A DNA stretch of 64,000 nt. Origin: Kitasatospora kifunensis. Lineage in GTDB: Bacteria; Actinomycetota; Actinomycetes; Streptomycetales; Streptomycetaceae. The position numbers were made by a program, and so were the translations under genes. The notes under the pieces were generated by a model. The model was not told the origin of the DNA. It saw nothing but the letters and a program-made list of their open reading frames with translations, and searched no databases. The stretch spans positions 6,262,001-6,326,000 of the forward strand of contig NZ_JACHJV010000001.1 of the NCBI RefSeq assembly GCF_014203855.1, read 5' to 3'. Of this stretch, positions 15,148 through 24,604 are shown piece after piece; within the stretch, counting starts at the first letter, position 1; the number at the start of each line of letters is the position of its first letter.

Positions 15148-15654
15148 TCAGTCGTGCCAGCCGGTGCAGTAGATGGCCTGCCCCGGCGCCTGGCCGCAGG
15201 CGCGGAAGTACTGGTGGTCGAACTCGGGGATCGCCCAGGTCCAGCGGTCGTGCGGGCCTTGGCTGCCGTCGACGGTCCAGTAGCCGCACTGGTGGTGGTT
15301 GTGCGGGGGGTTGTTGTCGTCGTCGGACCAGTCGAGCCACACCGAGGTACCCGCAGGGGCGTTGGTGACGCGGGCCCACATCACGTTGCTGCCGTGGTTG
15401 GCCCCACCGGCGCTGAGGTGGACGTGGGCGTGCCCGGTGCCGAGGTAGTGGTCGAGCACGACAAAGTCGCCGTATGTGTCGAACGCGCTCGACTTGCCGG
15501 GGCAGTCCTGGGGACCGCCGTCATGGGGTGCGGCCGTGGCGGCCTGTGCCGTGCTGGTGCCCACGATGGCCTGCGCCGAGGCGGGCCCCGTGACCAGTGC
15601 GACCGATGAGGCGGCGAAGGCGGCAATGGCCAACGCCTTGGAAAGACTGCGCAT
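15148..15654 (-). CDS. Small secreted protein of unknown function
   Basis: 168 residues with a clear Sec signal peptide (MRSLSKALAIAAFAASS..., Ala-x-Ala near residue 28). The mature part is rich in His, Asp and aromatic residues (HAHVHLSAGG, SDDDNNPPHNHHQCGYW) and has four cysteines that could form two disulfides. I do not recognise the family; the pattern suggests an extracellular beta-rich protein, perhaps metal-binding. AGGGAGGGA precedes the ATG by about 7 nt. The next gene downstream on this strand is the aldo/keto reductase, beyond the hairpin at 15019-15063. Confidence 0.7.
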   Translation of the reverse strand: MRSLSKALAIAAFAASSVALVTGPASAQAIVGTSTAQAATAAPHDGGPQDCPGKSSAFDTYGDFVVLDHYLGTGHAHVHLSAGGANHGSNVMWARVTNAPAGTSVWLDWSDDDNNPPHNHHQCGYWTVDGSQGPHDRWTWAIPEFDHQYFRACGQAPGQAIYCTGWHD

Positions 15655-15747
15655 GTGTTGTCCCTCCCTGGCTCCCTTGTCCTCCGGGAGCCTCCTGGGA
15701 GTCCCCGTGAACTCCCGCGGAGTGATTTTTGCGTTCCCGGCGAACGG

Positions 15748-15803
15748 CACGCAATACCGCCGTGGGTGGACGAGCACTGCCACGCATACCGCCGTGGGTG
15801 GAC
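15748..15803. repeat. Two-copy direct repeat, 33-bp spacing
   Basis: The unit core ATACCGCCGTGGGTGGAC occurs at 15754-15771 and 15786-15803, each preceded by CACGC. It lies about 100 bp upstream of the minus-strand secreted protein and could be a regulator-binding array. Confidence 0.5.
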
Positions 15804-16181
15804 CTCGGCGCCGCGCAAATCCCTTGCGCCGGTGCGGAGTCGGACCGCTGGCCTGCGGCGATGGACGAACGGGAGACGACCGCGACCGCACCACGACCGC
15901 ACCGCGACCGCACCGCGAGCGTGACGGCGAGGCGGCCCGGAAAGTGCCGGTTTCGGCGCGGCCGGAGGCCGGGCGGGTAGCCGGAGGGCCACTGCCACGC
16001 GCCCCCGCATGCCCGCTGTGACACCCCTCACGGAATCCGGTCACCCGGTGGTATTCACGCGTCCCGATTGCCGGATTTACCAGGTTCGTGGCCCGACCAT
16101 CGGCGGGTTGACGCAGGGAATAGCGGATGCTAAAGCCGACTGTCCGCCAGTTTCTGTCATGAGCAGCACGTTTACCTCTGC

Positions 16182-16211
16182 TTGACGCGAGCTAATCGTT
16201 CCCACTACCGT
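16182..16211 (+). promoter_or_regulatory. Candidate promoter of the pseudoprotease gene
   Basis: TTGACG (16182-16187) and TACCGT (16206-16211) separated by 18 nt, about 70 nt before the GTG start. It fits a housekeeping sigma promoter but rests on sequence pattern only. Confidence 0.35.
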
Positions 16212-16282
16212 CCGCGAGGTTTGAACTATGCCAGCTCGGGGGCGTTGGCGACCCCGGGCATGCCAGAACCCGGGGAGTTATT

Positions 16283-18256
16283 GTGCGTGCAAGTCGGAGA
16301 CTGATATGGCCGCTGGCGGCGGCATTGGCCGCGCCCGTACTGGCGGTCACCTTCTCCTCGTCGGCGACGGCGGCGGAGTCGGCCCCACCGTCCGCGGCGG
16401 AGGACTTCTCCTATCCGGGGGCGGCGAAGATCCTCGCCGACCGCGGCATCACCCTCAAGTCGGGTGACGGGCACATCGTGCTGGCCGACTGCGGGTCGGG
16501 GACCGGCCTGGTCCAGTTGTACAGCCGCACGGCGACCCCCAGCGAGGTCTGCTTCAAGATCACGGACCGAACCGGGTACCTGTCGCTGGAGATCCCGCAG
16601 ATCTACAACATCAAGGGCGACGACCACGCGATCAAGGCCACGCTGAACACGGCGGGCACGGTCACCAGCTTCGACCTCGCCAAGAACGCCTGGACCCCGG
16701 TGGGCGAGGGCAGTTCCACCGGCGCCAGCACGCTGCTGGAGCTGAACGCCACCGACGGACCGGCCGCCGCACCCGCGACCAACCCCACCCCGGCGGTCGG
16801 CACCATCACTGTCGGTCAGCCCGGCCACCCGGGCTCGCGCGCCTGCACCGGCACGCTGATCGCCCCGCAGTGGATGCTGTCGGCAGCCAGTTGCTTCACC
16901 GACACCCCGGGCGACCTCAGCACCGTCCCCGTCGGTCTGCCGAAGACCCGGACCACCGCCACCATCGCAGGCCGTGGCTTCGACGTCTCCGCACTCGTGC
17001 CCCGCACCGACCGCGACGTCGTCATGGTCCGTCTGGTCGAGCCCGTCAACGACGTCACCCCGCTCGCCGTCGCCACCACTGCTCCGGCCACGGGCGAGGA
17101 CCTGCAGGTGCTCGGCTTCGGCCGGACCAAGACCGACTGGGTGCCCGCCCAGCCCCACAACGCGACGTTCACCGCCGGTACGGTCGTCGGCTCCGGCTTC
17201 GACCTCACCGCGAAGGCCCCCGCCGACGCCACCGTCTGCAAGGGTGACGCCGGCGGTCCCGCCCTGCGCGCCAAGAACGGCGGCTACGAACTCGCCGCCG
17301 TCACCACCCGTTCCTGGCAGGGCGGTTGCCTCGGCGAGAGCGAGACCCGCCAGGGTGCCTCCGAGACCCGGGTCGACGACCTCGCCACGTGGATCACGGA
17401 CACCCGCGACCACCGCTCGGCGACCGCGAACGAGGTCGGCGGCAGCGGCCGGGTGCGGTTCGCCGACTTCGACGGTGACGGCAAGCCCGACTACTGGGTG
17501 ATCAACGATGACGGTTCGGTCAACGTCTGGCTCAACCGTGGTGGCGACCAGGCCGGCCCGAACGGTTGGCTGCCGATCGGCAAGGTGGCCTCCGGTGTCA
17601 CCACCGACCGCAGCCGGGTCCGCATCGCCGACTTCGACGGTGACGGCAAGGCCGACTACTGGGTGATCAACCCCGATGGCTCGGTCAACGTGTGGCTCAA
17701 CCGTGGTGGCGACCAGGCCGGCCCGAACGGCTGGCTGCCGATCGGCAAGGTGGCCACCGGCGTGACCACCAACCAGGACCAGGTCCGGCTGGCCGACTTC
17801 ACCGGCGACGGCAAGGCCGACTACTGCGTGATCAAGGACGACGGTGAGGTCGACGTCTGGCTCAACCGTGGCGGCGACATCGTCGGCAACAACGGCTGGC
17901 AGTCGATCGGCAAGGTGGCCTCCGGTGTCACCACCGACCGCAGCCGGGTCCGGCTGGCCGACTTCGACGGTGACGGCAAGGCCGACTACAACGTCATCAA
18001 CCAGGATGGCTCCGTTGCCACGTGGCTCAACCGGGGTGGCGACGGACACGGCGGCTGGCAGTCCCTCGGCCGCGTCGCCGTCGGCCTGACCACCAACCAG
18101 AACCTGGTCTACCTGACGGACTTCACCGGCGACGGCAAGGCCGACTACCTCTGGAACCCCGGCGACGGCAGCATCCACGCGTACGCCAACCAGGGCGGCG
18201 ACCCCAGCGGCCCGAACGGCTGGGCGTCGCTCGGACGGATCGCCAGCGGCGCCTGA
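16283..18256 (+). CDS. Secreted trypsin-fold pseudoprotease with FG-GAP repeats
   Basis: 657 residues: signal peptide (ending about residue 32), an unassigned domain to about 165, a trypsin-like (S1) domain at about 170-385, then five FG-GAP/VCBS-type repeats (DFDGDGKPDYW) to the end. The S1 fold is readable from CTGTLIAPQWMLSAASCF, DRDVVMVRL and CKGDAGGPAL. The catalytic His is Ser203 (SAASC for TAAHC) and the catalytic Ser is Ala323 (GDAGGP for GDSGGP); only Asp245 remains. Proteolysis is therefore not expected, and a binding role is more likely. The repeats carry calcium-binding DxDGDG loops. GTG 16283 has GGGGAG 5 nt upstream. Confidence 0.85.
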   Translation: MRASRRLIWPLAAALAAPVLAVTFSSSATAAESAPPSAAEDFSYPGAAKILADRGITLKSGDGHIVLADCGSGTGLVQLYSRTATPSEVCFKITDRTGYLSLEIPQIYNIKGDDHAIKATLNTAGTVTSFDLAKNAWTPVGEGSSTGASTLLELNATDGPAAAPATNPTPAVGTITVGQPGHPGSRACTGTLIAPQWMLSAASCFTDTPGDLSTVPVGLPKTRTTATIAGRGFDVSALVPRTDRDVVMVRLVEPVNDVTPLAVATTAPATGEDLQVLGFGRTKTDWVPAQPHNATFTAGTVVGSGFDLTAKAPADATVCKGDAGGPALRAKNGGYELAAVTTRSWQGGCLGESETRQGASETRVDDLATWITDTRDHRSATANEVGGSGRVRFADFDGDGKPDYWVINDDGSVNVWLNRGGDQAGPNGWLPIGKVASGVTTDRSRVRIADFDGDGKADYWVINPDGSVNVWLNRGGDQAGPNGWLPIGKVATGVTTNQDQVRLADFTGDGKADYCVIKDDGEVDVWLNRGGDIVGNNGWQSIGKVASGVTTDRSRVRLADFDGDGKADYNVINQDGSVATWLNRGGDGHGGWQSLGRVAVGLTTNQNLVYLTDFTGDGKADYLWNPGDGSIHAYANQGGDPSGPNGWASLGRIASGA

Positions 18257-18263
18257 CGCGCAC

Positions 18264-18297
18264 CGGGTGACGGCCGGCTCAGCCCGGTCGTCACCCG
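18264..18297 (+). terminator. Hairpin after the pseudoprotease gene
   Basis: Nine-base perfect arms (18264-18272 with 18289-18297) with additional inner GC pairs, starting 8 nt after the stop. There is no T-tract, as is common in streptomycetes. Confidence 0.6.
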
Positions 18298-18367
18298 CGC
18301 CCCTGCCACTGTCACGCACTCCAAGACCGGCCGCCACCGGCCCCGTTCGAAAGCCGTACCCGCTGTC

Positions 18368-19939
18368 ATGAAACAGACCGCCTCCCGGATGCTGACGGCC
18401 CTGCTCGCCGTGACCGGCCTCAGCCTCGGCCTGGGGCCGACCGCCGCCCACGCCGCCATCAAGCCCGCGCCTGCCCTGATCAAGGTCATGCCGCTCGGTG
18501 ACTCGATAACCTACGGGGCCGGCAGCACCACCGGCGCCGGTTACCGCGCGCCGCTGTGGGACCTGACCACGCGCCAATCCCCTTACACCATCGACATGGT
18601 CGGCTCGAACTCCGCCGGCTCCATGGCGGACCCGGACAACGAAGGCCACAGCGGCTTCCGGATCGCACAGATCCGGGACGGCATCGACCAGTGGCTGACC
18701 GCCGCCGACCCGGACGTCGTCCTGCTGCACCTGGGCATCAACGACCTCAAGTGGGACAAGGCCGATCCGGTCCAGGCCGCCACTCGGCTGTCGGAGCTGG
18801 TCGACCGCATCCAGACCGACAAGCCGGGTGCCACCGTCATCGTCCAGGGCCTGCTCACCGCCACCCCCGGCCTCGAACAGCAGACCGCCGACTTCAACCG
18901 CACCATCGGCGCCCTGGAGGCCGACCGGCAGCGCGAGGGCCGGCACGTGCGCTACGCGGCCCCGGCCGACGTCACCCCCGCCGAACTGCCCGACCAGCTG
19001 CACCCCAACGACGACGGCTACCGCAAGATGGCCCAGGTCTTCCACGACGCCCTCGACCGCACCGTCGCCGACGGCTGGGCCCCGCGCCCCGCCGTCCCCC
19101 GTGCCGGCACCGAGGCCGGGGACAGCGGCCGGGTCCGCTGGGCCGACTTCGACGGCGACGGCAAGCCCGACTACTGGGTGATCAACGATGACGGTTCGGT
19201 CAACGTGTGGCTCAACCGTGGTGGCGACCAGGCCGGTTCCAACGGCTGGCAGGCCCTTGGCAAGGTGGCCACCGGTGTCACCACCGACCGCAGCCGGGTC
19301 CGCATCGCCGACTTCGACGGTGACGGCAAGGCCGACTACTGGGTGATCAACCCCGATGGCTCGGTCAACGTGTGGCTCAACCGTGGTGGCGACCAGGCCG
19401 GCTCCAACGGCTGGCTGCCGCTGGGCCGCGTCGCCACCGGCCTGACCACCAACCAGGACCAGGTCCGCATCGCCGACTTCGACGGTGACGGCAAGGCCGA
19501 CTACTGGCTGATCAACCCCGACGGTTCGATCAACGTCTGGCTCAACCGCGGCGGCGACGTCGCCGGTCCCAATGGCTGGCAGGCCCTGGGCAAGGTGGCC
19601 ACCGGCGTCACCACCGACCGCAGCCGCATCCGGCTGGCCGACTTCGACGGCGACGGCAAGGCCGACTACAACGTCATCAACCCGGACGGCTCCGTCTCCA
19701 CCTGGCTCAACCGGGGCGGCGACGGACACGGCGGTTGGCAGCCCCTCGGCCGCACCGCCACCGGCGTCACCACCGACCAGACCAGCGTCCAACTCGTCGA
19801 CTTCACCGCCGACACCCACGCCGACTACCTCCAGACCGGCACGGACGGCCACGTCACCGCCTACGCCAACAACGGCGGCGACCCCAGTGGCCCGAACGGC
19901 TGGACCTACCTCGGCCAGATCACCAACGGCCACGCCTGA
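18368..19939 (+). CDS. Secreted SGNH/GDSL hydrolase with FG-GAP repeats
   Basis: 523 residues. Signal peptide to about residue 30 (TAAHA), SGNH hydrolase at about 35-240, five FG-GAP repeats at about 250-523. GDSITYG holds Ser46, HLGINDL the Gly/Asn oxyanion motif, and DQLHPND Asp209 and His212, so the esterase/lipase active site is complete. Likely substrates are acylated polysaccharides or lipids outside the cell. The FG-GAP part is almost identical at DNA level to that of the upstream pseudoprotease, so the two proteins may bind the same surface or polymer. The Shine-Dalgarno before ATG 18368 is weak. Confidence 0.85.
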   Translation: MKQTASRMLTALLAVTGLSLGLGPTAAHAAIKPAPALIKVMPLGDSITYGAGSTTGAGYRAPLWDLTTRQSPYTIDMVGSNSAGSMADPDNEGHSGFRIAQIRDGIDQWLTAADPDVVLLHLGINDLKWDKADPVQAATRLSELVDRIQTDKPGATVIVQGLLTATPGLEQQTADFNRTIGALEADRQREGRHVRYAAPADVTPAELPDQLHPNDDGYRKMAQVFHDALDRTVADGWAPRPAVPRAGTEAGDSGRVRWADFDGDGKPDYWVINDDGSVNVWLNRGGDQAGSNGWQALGKVATGVTTDRSRVRIADFDGDGKADYWVINPDGSVNVWLNRGGDQAGSNGWLPLGRVATGLTTNQDQVRIADFDGDGKADYWLINPDGSINVWLNRGGDVAGPNGWQALGKVATGVTTDRSRIRLADFDGDGKADYNVINPDGSVSTWLNRGGDGHGGWQPLGRTATGVTTDQTSVQLVDFTADTHADYLQTGTDGHVTAYANNGGDPSGPNGWTYLGQITNGHA

Positions 19940-20014
19940 CCACAGGCGACCGACGGCACCCAGCGGCACCTGGTGCCGCTGGGTGCCCGGACCAGGATGG
20001 AACTGAAAATCTCG

Positions 20015-23000
20015 ATGAGAACGTTCTCGACATCACGAGCCAGGGTGCCGCGGTTCGCGGCCGGGCTCGTGGCCGGCAGCCTGTTGACCGGGCTGCTGGC
20101 GATACCGGCGGCGGCCGACGCGACGCCGGCGACCGCCGCGAACCCGGACCGGGTGAAGGCGGTGGCCGCCTGGCAGGCCGGTGGACCGGCCGTGCGCCGC
20201 GCGGCCGAGACCGCGCTGACCGGCTCGGCCGACGACCTGACGGCCTTCCTGGCCAAGGGCCAGGCCACGGCCGCCGACCAGGACCTGCGGGCCAAGATCG
20301 AGCAGCTGGTCGGCTCCTCGGGCCCCGGGGTGCGCCAGGCCGGTATGGCCGCGCTCGCCGGATCGGCCGCCGACCTGCAGAACTTCCTCGACAAGGGCCT
20401 CAAGAAGGCCTACGAGGACGACCAGCGGGTGCTGGTCTCCCAGCTCATGGCCACCGGCGGACCCGGTGTGAAGGCCGCCGCCGCCAAGGCCATGGACGGC
20501 ACCCTGGACGACGTCAACGAGTTCCTGAACGTCGGTCAGTTCAAGGCGCGCGACGATGACGACCGGGTGCACTTGACCCAGCTGATGTCCTCGGGCGGGC
20601 CGGAGGTGAAGAAGGCCGCCGGCACCGCGCTGGACGGCTCGATGGACGATGTCCAGCAGTTCCTGCAGTACGGCTACCAGACCGCGGCCGCCCACGACCA
20701 GGAGACGCTGACGGTCGCCCAGCTGGCCGACCTGACGAAGACCGCCTCCGACCAGGCCGGTCAGCAGGCCCAGACCGCCAAGGACGCGGCCGGCAAGGCC
20801 GTCGACGCCACCCGCCTGGCCAAGGAGGCCGCCGAACGCGCCGCGGCCGAGACCAAGGCCGCGCAGAACTCGGCAGGTGCCGCCTCGAACGCGGCCGGTC
20901 GCGCGGCGGACGCCGCCACTCGCGCCGCGGACGCCGCCCAGACCGCCTCCTCGGCGGCGAAGGCCGCGAACGAGGCCGCCCGGCAGGCCGCGAACGCCGC
21001 GGCCAACGCCGCCTCGGCCGCCACCAAGGCCGGCAACGCCGCCGCCGCAGCGCTCAGCGCCGCAGCCGCGGCCGGTTCCGACCAGGCCAAGGCCGACGCC
21101 GCCAACAAGGCCGCGGGTGTCGCCCGCGACGCCGCCGTCAACGCCCGCACCGCCGCCGAGGCCAGTGCCTGGGCCGGCCAAGCAGCGACCCAGGCCGGCG
21201 CCGCCGCCCAGGCCGCGGCGTCCGCCGGTACCAACGCCGCGGCCGCCGCGCAGGCCGCCGCCGACGCCGCCACCTACACCGGTGTCGCCGACGCCGACGC
21301 CAGCCGGGCCCGCCGGGCCGCCGCCCGTGCCAAGAGCGCGGCCGCGGAGGCCACCCGGGCCGCGAACGCCACCATCAAGATCGCGAACGACGCCGCCGCA
21401 GCGGCCGGCGACGCCCAACGCGCCGCCAACGACGCCGCCGCGCACGCGGATGCCGCGGCAACCGCCGCGCAGGAGGCCGCGAAGCACGCCGGTGACGCGT
21501 CGAGCTGGGCCAACACCGCCCAGACCGCCGCCACCGCCGCAGGCAACGCCGCCGACTCCGCGGCCAGCTCCGCCACGCAGGCCCACAAGATCGCCGACAT
21601 CGCCCGCGCATCCGACCAGGAGCGCCTGGACGAGCAGCAGGCCACCGAGATGGCCGCCGCCGACGAGGCCTCCAGCGAGGCCGACCTGAAGGCGAAGACC
21701 TCTGCCTGGGAATCCGGCAAGGCCACCCAACTCGCCGCCGACACCGATCAGTTGATCAAGGATGCGACTGCCGCGGGGGTGGACCCCAAGACCGCCGTGT
21801 TGAAGGGCCGCCAGGCCGCGCTGCGGCTGCTGGACTCCGGCGGACCGTGGACCAAGGCCGCCGCCCAGAGTGCGCTCGAAGGTGACGACAGCGCCGTCCA
21901 GGCCTTCCTGACCACCAACCTGACGGTGGCCCGCGACCGCGACGACCGCACCAGCGTCATGGCGATCTCCCAGGCCCCCGGCAAGCTGGAGAAGCGCCTC
22001 GCCGCCGAGACCGCCTCCGTCGGCACCCCGGACCAGGTCCGCGCGTTCCTCACCACCGGGCAGTACCCCGGCAAGGACGACGACGACCGCGTCCAGCTCT
22101 CCCAGATCATGGCCGCCGGCGGACCCGGCGTGAAGGCCGCCGCAGGCAAGGCACTGGACGGCAGCATCGACGACGTCCGCGCCTTCCTGACCGTCGGCCA
22201 GTTCAAGGCCCGCGACGACGACAACCGCGTCCTGGTCACCCAGGCACTCGCCACCGGTGGTCCCGAGGTCAAGGCGGCGGCCCAGGCCGTCCTGTCCGGC
22301 CCGGCCGACCGCCTGGAGCCGTTCCTGCAGACCGGCCTGCCCAAGGCCCAGCAGCGCGACGCCGTCACCGCCGCCCACGTGGCCACCATCCAGTCCTACC
22401 TCGCCACCATCGACGGCTCGGTCGCCCTGGCCCGCCAGTACGCGGCCCAGGCCGCCCAGTCCTACGCCACCGCTCGTGGCGCCGCCAACGAAGCGGCCGG
22501 CTACGCCAACCAGGCCGGCCAGTCCGCCAACCAGGCCTCCGGCTTCGCCAACCAGGCCGCCCAGTCCGCCCAGCAGGCCCAGGCCAGCGCCCAGCAGGCC
22601 GCCGCCTACGCCAAGCAGGCCCAGGCCAGCGCCGCCTCCGCCAACACGGCGGCGCGCAACGCCAGTTTCTCGGCGGCGATGGCCACCGACTACGCGGCTC
22701 AGGCCCACCAGTACGCGGCCACCGCGAAGGCCGCCGCCGACCAGGCCCAGGCCTCCGCGGTAGCCGCCAAGCAGAGCGCCGACGAGGCCGCCAAGGCCGC
22801 GGCCGACGCCCAGGCCGCGGTCTGGGCCAAGCAGCAGGCCGAGGCCACCGCCGCCCAGACCGCGGCCGGAACCGCCGGCACCGAGGGCGTCGACGGCAGC
22901 GGCGGCGACGGTGGACGGGCCTACTACGTCGAGGTGGTCCCGCACGACGACATGAAGCCGGACAACGTCCAGGAGGACATGTCCAAGTGCATCTCCGACG

Positions 23001-24598
23001 ACCCCGGCAGCATGAGCGGGATGTGGTCCTCGCTCTTCGGCTCCAAGACCTGGCACAAGAACGCCGGCGGGGACCTGGTCTGCAGCGTCAAGGTCACGGC
23101 GAAGGTCTCCGGAACCGTCGACTACGTCATGCACACCTGCCCGGAGGCCGGACTCACCCTTGACGCCTGCAAGGGCAAGTACCAGACCTGGGACACCGTC
23201 ATCCTGAGCACCCAGCACCTGGACGGCGCCCCGTACGAGAACACGGTCGACCTGACCTACAAGGACTACAAGACCAAGTACGACCCGAACGTGGTCGCGG
23301 GCCAGATGCTGTGGCAGATGGTCGCCGGCGACTTCATCAAGTGCTTCAACAACCCGGGCCTGAACGCCTCCTGTGGCTGGGCGGTCGCGACCCTCATCCC
23401 CGTCGGGAAGCTGGCCGATGCCGCCAAGGGCGTCGTCGCGTTGAAGTTCGCCCTGGAGACCGGCGTCGGCATCGAGGACGCCAAGCGCGCCGTCCAGGCC
23501 ACGCTCAACGGCTACAACCAGGTCGTGCTCAACAGCTTCAGCGCCGTGGCCGACAACGTCGCCAAGTTCCGGCAGACCCTGAAGGACGGCGCCGGCTCCG
23601 ACGCGGCGCTCGCGGCCCTGCGCAACGACCCCACGGTCGACCGCGCTCTGGTCGACGAGCTCCAGACCGAGGCCGACCTCGCGGAGGGCGCCCGCACGGC
23701 CTGCCCGGTCAACAGCTTCCCGGCCGGCACGAAGGTGGTCATGGCCGACGGCAGCGACCGGGCCATCGAGACCCTGCGGGTCGGCGATCGCGTGCTGGCC
23801 ACCGACCCCGCCACGGGTACCACCGGGTCGCAGCCGGTGATCGACACCTTCGGGCACTCCACCACCCGCCTGGTCGACATCGACACCGAGCGGGCGGGCC
23901 GGATCACCAGTACGACCGGACACCGCTTCTACGTCGACGGGACCGGCTGGCGCGAGGTCTCCGACCTGCACGTCGGCGACGTCCTGGTCGGCAGCGACGG
24001 TGTCCGCAACCCGGTGACGGGCCTGCACGAACAGGCCGGTGTCACGCAGGCGGTGTACGACCTCACCGTCGACGGCACGCACACCTTCTACGTGCGCGGG
24101 CCGCAGGGCGTGGGTAGCGGCATCCTCGTCCACAACTGCTTCGACCTCTGGGGCGACGAGCTGGGCAGGAACCAGGACGCCCGCGCCCACACCATCAAGA
24201 AGCACGTGGCGAAGGGCGCCTACGGCCCGAACGGCGAGACCGCCGGGGTCACGCCGCAAGAGGCGGCCGCTCTGACCACGGCCACCGACTCCAACGGGGT
24301 GTTCACCGACCTCAGCATCGCTGAGGACGCGTTGCGGTCGGCGATCGGCAAGAGCAACTCGGCACTGTCCACCTGGCTCCGGCAAGGTAGCTCGGACTTC
24401 AAGGAGATCACCGTCGACGTCGATGTCATCAGGGACGGCCAACGCCTGACCTCGCTGGGCAAGGTGTACCCTCCGGGCGGCAGTCTCGACGCCATCGATT
24501 CCGGCACCAAGGTCAGGGTCCGACTGGTGAAGGCGCTGGACAAGCACAATGGCAAGAACTGGACCATCAGTTCCATCTACCCCCTGGCCGGCCGGTGA
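20015..24598 (+). CDS. Polymorphic toxin: ALF repeats, Ala-rich coil, HINT domain, RNase A-like C-terminus
   Basis: 1527 residues from ATG 20015, which gives a clean signal peptide (GLVAGSLLTGLLAIPAAA). Two blocks of ALF-type repeats (GGPGVKAAAAKAMDGTLDDV, FLNVGQFKARDDD) alternate with long alanine-rich helical stretches. A Cys-containing region precedes a HINT autoprotease at about 1229-1375 (CPVNSFPAGTKVVMADGS, TGHRFYVDG, closing VHNC). The last 150 residues match the bacterial CdiA-type RNase A-like toxin pattern: HTIKKHVAKG, VFTDLSIAEDAL, STWLRQG and a terminal WTISSIYP. HINT cleavage would free the RNase tip. The gene 6 nt downstream is the expected immunity gene. Confidence 0.85.
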   Translation: MRTFSTSRARVPRFAAGLVAGSLLTGLLAIPAAADATPATAANPDRVKAVAAWQAGGPAVRRAAETALTGSADDLTAFLAKGQATAADQDLRAKIEQLVGSSGPGVRQAGMAALAGSAADLQNFLDKGLKKAYEDDQRVLVSQLMATGGPGVKAAAAKAMDGTLDDVNEFLNVGQFKARDDDDRVHLTQLMSSGGPEVKKAAGTALDGSMDDVQQFLQYGYQTAAAHDQETLTVAQLADLTKTASDQAGQQAQTAKDAAGKAVDATRLAKEAAERAAAETKAAQNSAGAASNAAGRAADAATRAADAAQTASSAAKAANEAARQAANAAANAASAATKAGNAAAAALSAAAAAGSDQAKADAANKAAGVARDAAVNARTAAEASAWAGQAATQAGAAAQAAASAGTNAAAAAQAAADAATYTGVADADASRARRAAARAKSAAAEATRAANATIKIANDAAAAAGDAQRAANDAAAHADAAATAAQEAAKHAGDASSWANTAQTAATAAGNAADSAASSATQAHKIADIARASDQERLDEQQATEMAAADEASSEADLKAKTSAWESGKATQLAADTDQLIKDATAAGVDPKTAVLKGRQAALRLLDSGGPWTKAAAQSALEGDDSAVQAFLTTNLTVARDRDDRTSVMAISQAPGKLEKRLAAETASVGTPDQVRAFLTTGQYPGKDDDDRVQLSQIMAAGGPGVKAAAGKALDGSIDDVRAFLTVGQFKARDDDNRVLVTQALATGGPEVKAAAQAVLSGPADRLEPFLQTGLPKAQQRDAVTAAHVATIQSYLATIDGSVALARQYAAQAAQSYATARGAANEAAGYANQAGQSANQASGFANQAAQSAQQAQASAQQAAAYAKQAQASAASANTAARNASFSAAMATDYAAQAHQYAATAKAAADQAQASAVAAKQSADEAAKAAADAQAAVWAKQQAEATAAQTAAGTAGTEGVDGSGGDGGRAYYVEVVPHDDMKPDNVQEDMSKCISDDPGSMSGMWSSLFGSKTWHKNAGGDLVCSVKVTAKVSGTVDYVMHTCPEAGLTLDACKGKYQTWDTVILSTQHLDGAPYENTVDLTYKDYKTKYDPNVVAGQMLWQMVAGDFIKCFNNPGLNASCGWAVATLIPVGKLADAAKGVVALKFALETGVGIEDAKRAVQATLNGYNQVVLNSFSAVADNVAKFRQTLKDGAGSDAALAALRNDPTVDRALVDELQTEADLAEGARTACPVNSFPAGTKVVMADGSDRAIETLRVGDRVLATDPATGTTGSQPVIDTFGHSTTRLVDIDTERAGRITSTTGHRFYVDGTGWREVSDLHVGDVLVGSDGVRNPVTGLHEQAGVTQAVYDLTVDGTHTFYVRGPQGVGSGILVHNCFDLWGDELGRNQDARAHTIKKHVAKGAYGPNGETAGVTPQEAAALTTATDSNGVFTDLSIAEDALRSAIGKSNSALSTWLRQGSSDFKEITVDVDVIRDGQRLTSLGKVYPPGGSLDAIDSGTKVRVRLVKALDKHNGKNWTISSIYPLAGR

Positions 24599-24604
24599 TA
24601 TGTG

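Larger units (their letters stand above)
15655..16282. other. Long intergenic region with short direct repeats
   Basis: About 630 bp between two divergent secreted-protein genes. It contains a 23/24-bp direct repeat (15748-15771 and 15781-15803, one base indel), a tract at about 15886-15920 built from CGACCGCAC units, and a promoter-like pair near the plus-strand gene. Open frames through it are GC-driven and lack ribosome-binding sites or domain features. Confidence 0.5.

Noticed and set aside
15886..15920. CRISPR-like array
   Set aside because: Only a few degenerate 11-bp units without spacers; no cas genes.
15476..16021. Plus-strand genes in the 15.5-16.0 kb region
   Set aside because: Open frames overlap the signal-peptide gene on the other strand, are Arg/Pro/Ala-rich in every frame and lack ribosome-binding sites.
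16226..19969. Long antisense open frame (about 1250 codons) opposite the two FG-GAP genes
   Set aside because: Shadow of the repetitive plus-strand codons; it spans two genes and an intergenic terminator and has no recognisable motif.
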